From an uncultured Peptoniphilus sp. (GTDB lineage: Bacteria > Bacillota > Clostridia > Tissierellales > Peptoniphilaceae), in the NCBI RefSeq assembly GCF_946998875.1, contig NZ_CAMQAY010000011.1, forward strand, positions 1-42,675: 42,675 bases of DNA, given 5' to 3'. Below are positions 1 through 7,986 of the stretch, piece after piece (within the stretch, counting starts at the first letter, position 1; every line of letters starts with the position of its first letter). The translations under genes and the position numbers were made by a program. The notes under the pieces were generated by a model. It was given only the letters and a program-made list of their open reading frames with translations, had not been told where the DNA came from and did no database searches.

Positions 1-75
1 CTGTGATTCTATTACGAATCTTTTTATCTTCACACTATTTAATTATCATGTTTCACTGCTACTTTTTTAAGTAGC
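1..75 (-). other. 5' leader of an off-window leftward transcript
   Basis: No ORF begins here. Read on the minus strand, this is the transcribed region downstream of the promoter at 82-110. It opens at the predicted +1 G (75) with a perfect hairpin, GCTACTT/AAGTAGC (58-75). The rest is AT-rich and has no ribosome binding site before the window edge. The gene it serves lies outside the window. An rRNA or other stable RNA operon is a plausible guess but is not shown. Confidence 0.5.
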
Positions 76-81
76 TTATTT

Positions 82-110
82 ATTATAACTTCTTAAAAAT
101 TCTTTGTCAA
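82..110 (-). promoter_or_regulatory. Consensus sigma-A promoter (P2, leftward)
   Basis: The minus strand carries a perfect TTGACA (110-105), a 17-nt spacer and a perfect TATAAT (87-82). The sixth nucleotide after the -10 box is followed by G at 75, a likely +1. It fires out of the left edge of the window. It is the strongest promoter match seen in the window. Confidence 0.85.
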
Positions 111-156
111 GTAAAATTTACAATTTTTTATTTTATTTTACTCTCTTTTTAAGAAG

Positions 157-174
157 GTTGTCTCAAGAGACAAC
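157..174 (-). repeat. Perfect hairpin at predicted +1 of P1
   Basis: GTTGTCTC and GAGACAAC form an 8-bp inverted repeat around a 2-nt centre. On the minus strand it begins exactly at the predicted P1 transcription start (174). The bases after it are CTTCTTAAAA rather than a T-run, so it is a poor terminator for the upstream TPR gene. A 5' RNA stem or an operator is more likely. Confidence 0.5.
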
Positions 175-180
175 TTGTAT

Positions 181-209
181 AGTATACAATGGTTTTTATA
201 GGCTGTCAA
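181..209 (-). promoter_or_regulatory. Near-consensus sigma-A promoter (P1, leftward)
   Basis: TTGACA (209-204), a 17-nt spacer and TATACT (186-181) lie on the minus strand, with -35 starting just after the TPR gene's stop codon. The -10 box is embedded in the perfect palindrome TTGTATA-G-TATACAA (175-189), so a repressor site could overlap it. It lies about 99 bp upstream of P2. Tandem spacing of this kind is typical of Bacillus-type rRNA operons. Confidence 0.75.
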
Positions 210-212
210 CAT

Positions 213-1316
213 TTATTTTAAATTTTTTATAAATTTTTCTAGCTCTTTGTTTGGACTAATTTCATTTGCCTTTTCCAGGTATTTTATTCCCTTTTCTAGG
301 TCTTTTTTGTTCAAATATAGGATCCCTAAATTGTAGTTTAAGGGATAGGAATTTTCTATTTCAGATAGTCCCATCTCTAAAATTTCTATGGCATCTTCGA
401 ATTTATTTTTAGATGCATAAAGTGTTGACAGTAAATTTACATTTTCTTCTAGTGCTTTTTTCTCAATTGATATTTTTGCAAATTCTTCTGCCCCTTCTAG
501 GTCTCCTAGATTATAGTGTGTGATGGCTAGGGCATAATAGAACTTTTCATCCTTATTAAAGTTTTCAGAGATGTCCCTCAATAAGTTTAGAGCCTTATCG
601 TATTCTCCGTAGGATAAATAGGTCTTTGCTGAGTCAAAGTTCACGCTGTCTCTTATTGTTTCCATTTCTCTTCTGACTTCGTCCTTTAATTCTTCGCTAT
701 CTGATAGTTTTATGAATTTTTCAAAGTACATGTTTGCCTTGATGTATTTTTGTAGGGACAAGTTGATGTAGGCAAGTCTGTAATAGGCTAGGCTGTAATT
801 TTCATCTTCATTTAAGACCTCGTTGTATTTTTTTATAATGATATTTAGTAATTTGTCTGCCTTTTCGTAGTCATCTTCTAATTCTAATTTGTTGTAAATG
901 GACTCCAATATATTTGCTTCTTTAAAAATTATGTCGGCGTCCCTTCCCTTTACTTCTTCATAGCCCCTTAAGAAGATATAGGAATCCAAGGGTTCTTCTT
1001 GATTTATATATGCCTTGTGCATGGCATAATTTTTTAAATCTATTTCTAATTTTTTTAGGACTTTTCTGTATTTCTCTGCAAATTTAAAATCAGGGTCAAT
1101 TCCCAAGAGATAGAGCATTGCCTCTACAATTTTTTCTAAATTTATCTCTTCTTCTAATTCTTTTTCTTTTATTCCTTCTATAAGATAGTCTAGTTTTATG
1201 GGAAGTGAGAAACCAGATGGAAGTACAAGTTCCCCAAGTCTATAATCTTCTTTTAAATCTATAAAAACTATATTTTTTAATTTTTTGTTCAATTCTTCTT
1301 TAAAAAGATTTTCCAT
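213..1316 (-). CDS. Tetratricopeptide-repeat protein
   Basis: This 367-residue soluble protein has no signal peptide or membrane segment. From about residue 140 to the C-terminus it consists of helix-turn-helix repeats with TPR-type spacing (for example YYRLAYINLSLQKYIKANMY and YNLGILYLNKKDLEKGIKYL), so it probably acts as a protein-protein scaffold. The N-terminal 130 residues are acidic/lysine-rich and not recognised. AGAGGA lies six bases before the ATG. It is the last gene of an exoA-pgeF-TPR run, 74 bp after pgeF, and has no convincing terminator. Its partner cannot be deduced. Confidence 0.8.
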   Translation of the reverse strand: MENLFKEELNKKLKNIVFIDLKEDYRLGELVLPSGFSLPIKLDYLIEGIKEKELEEEINLEKIVEAMLYLLGIDPDFKFAEKYRKVLKKLEIDLKNYAMHKAYINQEEPLDSYIFLRGYEEVKGRDADIIFKEANILESIYNKLELEDDYEKADKLLNIIIKKYNEVLNEDENYSLAYYRLAYINLSLQKYIKANMYFEKFIKLSDSEELKDEVRREMETIRDSVNFDSAKTYLSYGEYDKALNLLRDISENFNKDEKFYYALAITHYNLGDLEGAEEFAKISIEKKALEENVNLLSTLYASKNKFEDAIEILEMGLSEIENSYPLNYNLGILYLNKKDLEKGIKYLEKANEISPNKELEKFIKNLK

Positions 1317-1390
1317 TAAATTTCCTCTTTTTTCTAATTCTTATTTGACAATACAATAAATGCTAGCAGATAAAAAATATGTCTTAAGCT

Positions 1391-2113
1391 TTACTTCATC
1401 ATGACCACCATGGAATTTAGACCATAGGTTTTGCCTTCTCTTCTTGCCGAATGAAGCTTTAAGTTGTTGTAGGTTGACTCCTCTGATATGTCTATGTTTT
1501 TCTCTTCTATTCCTCCATCTAATAAAAGCTCTTTATTTACATCAACCATGGAAAGGTGCCAAGTTCCCCCGATTTTTTTAAAAAATTTACCTCTGTTTTT
1601 AAAATCCTTAAATTCCTCGTAGACTTCTTCGCCAACTTCATAATTTTCTATATCAATACTCGGTCCAATATAGGCGATTATATCCTTTGGGTCTGATTTA
1701 AATTCCCTTTTCATTTTATCAAGGGCTTTTGCTGGAATTTTCTTTTTTGCTCCCCTCCAGCCAGAGTGAATTATGGAAAGAACTTCTTTCTTTTTATCGT
1801 AAAGAACTATGGGAGTGCAGTCGGCAAATTTTAAGAGCAGAGCTATGTTTTTCTTATTAGTTACAAGTCCGTCTGTGTCCTTAAAATTTCTGCCGTAGAT
1901 AAATTTATCTCCATTTTCCCCGTCACAGTAGGCAATTTTATCTGTGTGAGTTTGGATGCATGAGTAAATTTCATTAGGATTTATGTCAAGTCTCTTTAAT
2001 ATATCTTTAACATAGTCCTTAACTTTTTCTCCCTCTTTTGCATAGGATAGAGAGTACTCCATTCCACTTATGAGATTTATTATCCCATTCTTTTCTAAAA
2101 ATTCGGATTTCAT
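1391..2113 (-). CDS. pgeF: PgeF/YfiH-family multicopper-oxidase-like protein (DUF152)
   Basis: The 240-residue product has the family hallmarks: an ADCTPIVLYD segment, HSGWRGAKKK with the conserved His and Arg, a YIGPSI segment, and HSARREGKTYG near the C-terminus. Members are metal-dependent enzymes reported as peptidoglycan editing factor (PgeF) or as purine nucleoside phosphorylase/adenosine deaminase-like; the physiological reaction here cannot be fixed from sequence. The start lies one base after the exoA stop with only a weak GGA upstream, which suggests translational coupling to exoA. Confidence 0.85.
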   Translation of the reverse strand: MKSEFLEKNGIINLISGMEYSLSYAKEGEKVKDYVKDILKRLDINPNEIYSCIQTHTDKIAYCDGENGDKFIYGRNFKDTDGLVTNKKNIALLLKFADCTPIVLYDKKKEVLSIIHSGWRGAKKKIPAKALDKMKREFKSDPKDIIAYIGPSIDIENYEVGEEVYEEFKDFKNRGKFFKKIGGTWHLSMVDVNKELLLDGGIEEKNIDISEESTYNNLKLHSARREGKTYGLNSMVVMMK

Positions 2114-2114
2114 C

Positions 2115-2948
2115 TTATTTTTCCAAGTCGATGTTTAGTAAAATTGGGGCGTGATCTTGCCTTTCTCCAGAGTCCACCATCTTTGAATCTTTAACTAGGT
2201 TCTTTATTCTGTCGCTGACTAAAAAGTAGTCAATTCTCCAGCCAGAGTTATTTATCTTTGATGTCTTAATTCTTTGTGCCCACCAAGTGTAGGCTCCTTC
2301 AATGTCTCCATTAATATGTCTAAAGCTATCAATAAAACCTCTATTTAGCAAGTTCGTAAATCCCTCTCTCTCCTCATCAGTAAAGCCAGCAGACATGTGA
2401 TTGTTTTCTGGGTGAGCTAGGTCAATTTCTTTGTGAGCTACATTAAAGTCTCCAGTGGCAACGACAGGTTTTATCTTGTCAAGTTCTTCTAGGTAGTCTG
2501 CATACTTCTCATCCCAAATTTGTCTTAGGGGAAGCCTCTTTAATTCATTGCCGGCATTAGGTGTATAAACTTGAGTGAAGAAAAAATCTTCAAATTCAAG
2601 AGTAAGTATTCTCCCCTCAAAGTCCATAGTATCTGGCGCTCCAATTTTTGGAAAAGTCGCAAGAGGCATAAGACCCTTCTTATAAAAAGTCATGTTACCT
2701 GCGTAACCCTTGCGAGCTGGTTCACAAGATGAAACCCAAACATAATCATAGTCGCTGAAGTCTTCTGCCAATATTTCCTTGTGCTTCTTGCTAGGTCCAT
2801 TGTGTGGTAGCTTTGTCTCTTGGATTGCAATTATGTCTGGATCTTCATTTTTTATTGTCGCAAGCACTGCTCTTGACATGAGTGCCCTAGAGGAGTCGCT
2901 AGTCAAAGCTGCGTTTAAAGAATCTATATTCCAGGATATTATTTTCAT
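2115..2948 (-). CDS. exoA: Exodeoxyribonuclease III (AP endonuclease)
   Basis: This 277-residue ExoIII/APE1-family enzyme acts in base-excision repair by nicking DNA at abasic sites. Visible motifs are MKIISWNIDSLN (catalytic Asn), IIAIQETKL (metal-binding Glu), ATGDFNVAHKEIDLA (the GDFN loop), WRIDYFLVS (the R-x-D-Y-x-L motif) and the final DHAPI (catalytic Asp-His). AGGAGG sits six bases before the ATG. It is the first gene of the exoA-pgeF-TPR operon, behind a candidate promoter at 2978-3005. Confidence 0.95.
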   Translation of the reverse strand: MKIISWNIDSLNAALTSDSSRALMSRAVLATIKNEDPDIIAIQETKLPHNGPSKKHKEILAEDFSDYDYVWVSSCEPARKGYAGNMTFYKKGLMPLATFPKIGAPDTMDFEGRILTLEFEDFFFTQVYTPNAGNELKRLPLRQIWDEKYADYLEELDKIKPVVATGDFNVAHKEIDLAHPENNHMSAGFTDEEREGFTNLLNRGFIDSFRHINGDIEGAYTWWAQRIKTSKINNSGWRIDYFLVSDRIKNLVKDSKMVDSGERQDHAPILLNIDLEK

Positions 2949-2977
2949 TTTTTCCTCCTATTTTTATAAATTTTATT

Positions 2978-3005
2978 TTTATATCTTTACCTTAAATCCT
3001 ATCAA
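2978..3005 (-). promoter_or_regulatory. Candidate promoter of exoA operon
   Basis: TTGATA (3005-3000), a 16-nt spacer and TATAAA (2983-2978) lie about 30 bp before exoA. The match is decent, but the background is very AT-rich. Confidence 0.45.
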
Positions 3006-3073
3006 ATAGAAAAATTTCTATCAATTAAATTTTAAATTTATTTTATTTTTATTGCTAGCAAAATTTTTCATTT

Positions 3074-3103
3074 AAAAAAAGACCTGAACTAGTCAAGTCT
3101 TTT
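3074..3103 (-). terminator. Intrinsic terminator after the phe operon
   Basis: On the minus strand AAGACTTGA pairs with the downstream strand that ends in GGTCTT (one G-U), followed by seven T. It lies 14 bases after the stop of the membrane protein gene and ends the long pheS-to-membrane-protein transcript. Confidence 0.85.
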
Positions 3104-3116
3104 AGTCAATAAATTT

Positions 3117-3890
3117 TTATAGTTCGCCCATATAGGCTCTCTTTCTTCTTGTTGAACCAACTAAAATCCTATAGAGGTTACCCCTAAAGATTGCATAGAC
3201 AGCAGTGATGATGCTGGCTATTAAAACTTTTATATTGTAAGGATCTATTGGTTTCAAATAGGATAGTCCCGTCATTATATTTTCTCCAAGAGGAATATCT
3301 ACAATTGAATTTGATGAAATCATCATGGCAAAGTCAAAGCCAAGAAGGTGAAGTATGCCAAGATAAATCAAAAATGGTATAGTCCAAAGGAGAAAATTTT
3401 CCTTCATAAATTCAAGTGAGTGAGTGTAAGCTGATGTGTAATACTCTCCCCTTATATAAATTGATTCAGCAATTGGATTAATGGCAAGAGCGATTACTGC
3501 TCCCACAAGAGTTGTTGCACCCATGACTCCACCTAGGGCTGGCATCAAAAAGGAAATTATCATAAGGATAAAATACACTGAATAAATTGATGCAAAATAA
3601 GCCATAAAAGTTTTTGAAAAATTCCTAAAACTAATTCTGTTGTAGTAAATCAAATCACTTAAAACAGAAAAGTAGCTTGAAAGAATTAGAGATGTCAAAA
3701 GTGGAGTTACAAATCCCATTAAACCTCCAAGAAACATTCCAAGGAAGTTTCCAATAAAGAAAAATCCCAAAGTGTAAATTATTCCATATATAAAAGGAAA
3801 AATTAAAAATTGTGGGGCCTTCTTTATTTTTAAAAGTGTGTCCTGTCCTGCCTTTTTATAAACTAATTGTAAGTCTTCAAAAAAATTCAT
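3117..3890 (-). CDS. Multi-pass membrane protein, unknown function
   Basis: A 257-residue hydrophobic protein with about six predicted membrane segments (roughly residues 24-45, 48-70, 95-118, 122-148, 175-195 and 230-248) and a basic C-terminal tail (RRKRAYM). I do not recognise the family. The ATG at 3890 is chosen because the open frame extends further only through the argS coding end; it lies a few bases past the argS TGA, in a TGATGAGATG context, so it is probably translated by coupling with argS. It is the last gene before the terminator at 3074-3103. Confidence 0.75.
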   Translation of the reverse strand: MNFFEDLQLVYKKAGQDTLLKIKKAPQFLIFPFIYGIIYTLGFFFIGNFLGMFLGGLMGFVTPLLTSLILSSYFSVLSDLIYYNRISFRNFSKTFMAYFASIYSVYFILMIISFLMPALGGVMGATTLVGAVIALAINPIAESIYIRGEYYTSAYTHSLEFMKENFLLWTIPFLIYLGILHLLGFDFAMMISSNSIVDIPLGENIMTGLSYLKPIDPYNIKVLIASIITAVYAIFRGNLYRILVGSTRRKRAYMGEL

Positions 3891-3894
3891 CTCA

Positions 3895-5604
3895 TCACAT
3901 CTTTTCTGGTGCTTTGATTCCAAGTAAGTCAAGTCCACTTGCTATTACATTTTTAACTGCGAAGCAAAGCATAAGTCTTGTATTTTTTAATTTTTCATCA
4001 TCAACTAAAATTTGTGTTTGATTGTAAAATTTGTTGAAGTTCTTTGCAAGTTCAACTGTGTATCTTGTGATAAAGTAAGGTTCATTCTTTTCACAAGCAT
4101 CAATTACAACATTGGTGAAGTTGTAAAGACTTCTTATAATATTAATTTCACTTTCTTCTGTAAGAAGGCTTGCGTCAATTTCATTATTTATGTCAAAGTC
4201 GCCCTTCTTTAATAGGGAGCAAATTCTTGCGTGAACATATTGCACATAAGGTCCAGTTTCTCCTTCAAAGGAAAGAGTTTTGTCCCAGTTAAAAGTGTAG
4301 TCCTTGATTCTTCCGTTGAATAATTCTTGGAATTTTATGGCGCCAATGCCAACTACCTCAGCAAGTTCTTCCTTGTTTTCCATTTTTTGACCTTGTTCTT
4401 TTTCTCTATCGTCAAGAATTTCACGAACCTTATCAATTGCCCTATTAAGAACATCTTCAAGATAGACAACTTTACCCCTTCTAGTTGAAAGAGTTCCATC
4501 TTCAAGAGAAACCATGCCGAAGGCAACATGATTTATCTTGTCCCAAAAGTCTTCTCCCATTTCCTTTAAAACTGCACGAAGTTGTTTAAAGTGAAGAGAT
4601 TGTTGTGTTGCAACAACATAAATAATTTGGTCTGGATTGTAATTTTCTTCCCTATATTTTGCAGCAGCTATGTCTCTTGTCAAATAAATTGAAGTGCCAT
4701 CAGATTTTACAACAATTGCTGGTGGAAGATCATACTTATCAAGATTTATAATTTCAGCACCTTCTGATTCTTCCAACAAGTTTTTATCTCTAATTTCCTT
4801 TATTACTTCAGGTAACATATCAGAGTAGAAGGATTCTCCGTTGTAGGAATCAAAGTGAATGTCAAGCATGTCGTAAACTCTGTTAAATTCCTTTAGAGAA
4901 ATCTCTCTAAACCACTTCCAAATTTTTACAGCTTCTTCATTTTTATTTTCAAGTTCCTTAAACCAGTAACGACATTCTTCTTTTACTTCTGCATCTTCTT
5001 CACAAACTTCATTTACCTTTACATATAGTTTCAAAAGTTCAGGAATTGGGTCATTTTCAATTTCTTCCTTGTTACCCCATGTCTTGTAGGCATAGATTAA
5101 CATACCAAATTGAGTTCCGTAGTCTCCCAAATGATTTACTGCCACTGTATTATAGCCCAAGAAATTAAAAATCCTTTTTAGGGAATCTCCAATAACAGTG
5201 GACCTAATGTGACCAATGTGGAAAGGCTTAGCAATATTTGTAGAAGAATAATCTAGGACAATATTTTTTCCCTTTCCTATATCTGACTTGCCAAAATTTT
5301 CTTTTTTGCTCACAGTTTCCTTTAAAATTTCTTCTGTCAAAAGACTTTTGTTGATGTAAAAATTTAAGTAGGCATTTTTGTTTTCAACTTTTTCAAAATA
5401 TTTTGACTTAATTTCTCCGGCAAGTTCTTCTGCAATCATGGCAGGATTTTTTCTGTAAATTTTTGCCAAGCTAAAAACTGGAAAGGCAAAGTCACCAAGT
5501 TCATAATTTGGTGGCACTTCTACCATTTTGTCAATTTCTTCTGCCTTTAAACTTTCGATTTTTTCATCAAGTATTTTTATTATTTCTTCTCTAAAATTTA
5601 TCAT
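3895..5604 (-). CDS. argS: Arginyl-tRNA synthetase
   Basis: This 569-residue class I synthetase charges tRNA-Arg. It shows the N-terminal additional domain (residues 1-90), the HIGH signature inside AKPFHIGHIRST, an LSTRRGK segment where other class I enzymes carry KMSKS, and the helical DALR anticodon-binding domain ending in SGLDLLGIKAPEKM. Length is normal for the family. AAGGAG lies five bases before the ATG, and the start is nine bases after the mutS2 stop, within the phe operon. No T-box is present before it. Confidence 0.97.
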   Translation of the reverse strand: MINFREEIIKILDEKIESLKAEEIDKMVEVPPNYELGDFAFPVFSLAKIYRKNPAMIAEELAGEIKSKYFEKVENKNAYLNFYINKSLLTEEILKETVSKKENFGKSDIGKGKNIVLDYSSTNIAKPFHIGHIRSTVIGDSLKRIFNFLGYNTVAVNHLGDYGTQFGMLIYAYKTWGNKEEIENDPIPELLKLYVKVNEVCEEDAEVKEECRYWFKELENKNEEAVKIWKWFREISLKEFNRVYDMLDIHFDSYNGESFYSDMLPEVIKEIRDKNLLEESEGAEIINLDKYDLPPAIVVKSDGTSIYLTRDIAAAKYREENYNPDQIIYVVATQQSLHFKQLRAVLKEMGEDFWDKINHVAFGMVSLEDGTLSTRRGKVVYLEDVLNRAIDKVREILDDREKEQGQKMENKEELAEVVGIGAIKFQELFNGRIKDYTFNWDKTLSFEGETGPYVQYVHARICSLLKKGDFDINNEIDASLLTEESEINIIRSLYNFTNVVIDACEKNEPYFITRYTVELAKNFNKFYNQTQILVDDEKLKNTRLMLCFAVKNVIASGLDLLGIKAPEKM

Positions 5605-5613
5605 CTTGACTCC

Positions 5614-7986
5614 TTACTTTAAGGTTACGACACTTACTCCGTCGCCACCTTCATTGTACTCTGCATCTTTAAAAGATTTTACTATTTTTATATTTCTAAA
5701 ATGTTCTCTAAGTTTTTGTCTAAGGACACCTGTGCCCTTTCCATGAATTATTCTAACTGATTTTAGTCCAGAAAGATAGGCATCATCTAAATATTTATCA
5801 ACAATATCTCTGGCATCTTCAAAATTTTTTCCTCTAATGTCAATTTCACTTTTAACATTAGATGCCTTGTTTCTCAAAATATTTCTCGTGTTGTGCTTTG
5901 TAGTGTCCTCTTGCACATCAATTCTCGTCAAACTTTCCTTTGGCATCTTCATTTTCATAATGCCCGACTGGACAAGGACATTGCCCTTATTATCAGGCAG
6001 TTCCACTACTGTTGCCATGTTTCCAAGAGAGGTCCTCACCTTGTCGCCAACTTTTATTTCCCTAATTGGGTTGGAAACTTTTTTGATTTCAAGTTCAGAA
6101 TCACTTCTGGAATTTTTTAGACTTTCACGCAAGAGGTCTTGTGCCTCTTGAATTCTCTTTGAGTTTTCAGAGCTTATATTGTCCCTAACTTCATTTATTT
6201 CAGATAAAATAATATCCACATTTTCTCTTGTGTTTAATAGAAGCCTTTTTGCTTCTTCACGAGATTTCTCTAAAATCTTTTCTTTTTGGTCTTCCAAATT
6301 TTTTATCTTTGTTTGAAGTCTCTTATTTTCCTTTTCTAAGTCAAGCTTTTCTCTCTCAAGCTCTTCCTTGTATTCTCTTATCTTAGTCCTATCCTTGTCA
6401 ATAGATTTAAGGACATCTTCAAATTCAATATTTTCAGACGACAAAAGTTTTTTTGATTTCTCAATTATTTCATCAGGAAGTCCCAAGCGTCTTGAAATTT
6501 CAAAGGCGTTAGATTTTCCTGGGACGCCAATTAAAAGTCTATAAGTTGGTGAAAGAGTGTCAACATCAAACTCCATACTTGCATTGGCAACGCCATCTGT
6601 TGTGAGGGCATAGACCTTTAACTGATTGTAGTGAGTTGTAGACATGCACCTGATATTTTTCTCTAACATAAATTCCATTATTGCCCTTGCCAGCGCTGCC
6701 CCTTCTGTTGGGTCAGTGCCTGCACCAAGTTCGTCAAAGAGAACCAGAGAATTTCTTGTCACATTTTTTAAGATGTAAACAATATTTACCATGTGAGATG
6801 AAAAAGTTGAGAGGGACTGCTCAATTGATTGCTCGTCGCCTATGTCTGCAAAAACTTTTTCGAAAACTGCAATCTCTGAAGTTTCTTCTGCTGGAATAAG
6901 TAGTCCGTACTGAGTCATAAGGGATAAGAGTCCAACAGTCTTTAAACTTACAGTCTTACCACCAGTGTTTGGTCCAGTGATAATTAGTGATGTAAAATCT
7001 ATTCCAAGATTTATGTCAATGGGAACTGCAATTTTTCTGTCTAAGAAAGGATGGTAGGCATTTATCAAATTAATTCTGCCTTCATTATTTAGCCTTGGCA
7101 TATTTGCATGATATTCTATGGCAAGTTTCGCCTTGGCAAAGATAAAGTCCAGCTCAATTAATTTGTCTTGATTTGACTTTATATCTTCAGCAGATTCTGC
7201 AAGGAGTTCTGAAAGCTCTCTAAGTATTTTTTCGATTTCAAGATTTTCTTTTATATAAAGTTCCTTGAGCTCGTTATTGGCATCAACAACTGCCATGGGT
7301 TCAATGTAGGCTGTTTGTCCTGAGCCAGAAATGTCGTGAACAAGACCCTTAACTCTGGATTTGTTTTCGATTTTTACTGGCACAACATATCTGCCATCAC
7401 GAAGAGTTACAAGGGCATCTTGCAAAAAGTCTGCATGAGAAGATAAAATTCCATTTAATTTATTTTTTATGGAATCCTTTTTTGCCGCAATTCCTCTTCT
7501 AATTCTCAAGAGTTCACGAGAAGCGTCGTCGGCAATTTCTTCTTCAGAAATAATTTTTGAATTAATTTCATCTTCAAGGCTCTTTTCAGTGTAAAGATCT
7601 TCGATTAACTTGTTGATGTAATTTAATTTTATTTCTTCCTCTCTGTTGGAATCCCTCTTTAAATAAGTTTTAAGACCCCTTGAAACTCTTAAAAAGTCAG
7701 AAACCTTTAAAAGAGATCCGGCGGAAAGAGCTCCGCCAATTTCCACACGCTTGATAATACTTTTTATGTCAACTATGCCAAAAAGTTGTGGCTCTCCCTT
7801 TGCCAAAACTAATTTTAGGGCTTCGTTGGTCTCGTTTAGCCTTTCTTTTATCTCAAAAAAGTCTGTAGAAATCTCCACGCCCTCGATGTATTCATTTGTA
7901 ATACTTGCACTTGCAAGGTTTTTAAGTTCAGCTAAAACTTTGTCAAACTCCAAAGTTTTCGACGCTCTCTTAAAAGAATTATCCAC
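5614..7986 (-). CDS. mutS2: Endonuclease MutS2
   Basis: A roughly 790-residue MutS paralogue. It has a MutS-type core with Walker A GPNTGGKT and the DELGAGTDP region, a long charged coiled coil (about residues 510-630), and a C-terminal Smr nuclease domain with IDIRG and IIHGKGTG. The family acts on branched DNA and, in Bacillus, on collided ribosomes, rather than in mismatch repair. The start is best placed at GTG (7986), six bases after GGGGGA; an upstream in-frame TTG at 7992 is too close to that site. The gene overlaps the U32 stop codon region. Co-location with pheST and zapA is conserved in Firmicutes. Confidence 0.95.
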   Translation of the reverse strand: MDNSFKRASKTLEFDKVLAELKNLASASITNEYIEGVEISTDFFEIKERLNETNEALKLVLAKGEPQLFGIVDIKSIIKRVEIGGALSAGSLLKVSDFLRVSRGLKTYLKRDSNREEEIKLNYINKLIEDLYTEKSLEDEINSKIISEEEIADDASRELLRIRRGIAAKKDSIKNKLNGILSSHADFLQDALVTLRDGRYVVPVKIENKSRVKGLVHDISGSGQTAYIEPMAVVDANNELKELYIKENLEIEKILRELSELLAESAEDIKSNQDKLIELDFIFAKAKLAIEYHANMPRLNNEGRINLINAYHPFLDRKIAVPIDINLGIDFTSLIITGPNTGGKTVSLKTVGLLSLMTQYGLLIPAEETSEIAVFEKVFADIGDEQSIEQSLSTFSSHMVNIVYILKNVTRNSLVLFDELGAGTDPTEGAALARAIMEFMLEKNIRCMSTTHYNQLKVYALTTDGVANASMEFDVDTLSPTYRLLIGVPGKSNAFEISRRLGLPDEIIEKSKKLLSSENIEFEDVLKSIDKDRTKIREYKEELEREKLDLEKENKRLQTKIKNLEDQKEKILEKSREEAKRLLLNTRENVDIILSEINEVRDNISSENSKRIQEAQDLLRESLKNSRSDSELEIKKVSNPIREIKVGDKVRTSLGNMATVVELPDNKGNVLVQSGIMKMKMPKESLTRIDVQEDTTKHNTRNILRNKASNVKSEIDIRGKNFEDARDIVDKYLDDAYLSGLKSVRIIHGKGTGVLRQKLREHFRNIKIVKSFKDAEYNEGGDGVSVVTLK

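Noticed and set aside
157..174. Terminator for the TPR gene
   Set aside because: The stem is good but no T-run follows on the minus strand; it coincides with the predicted +1 of P1.
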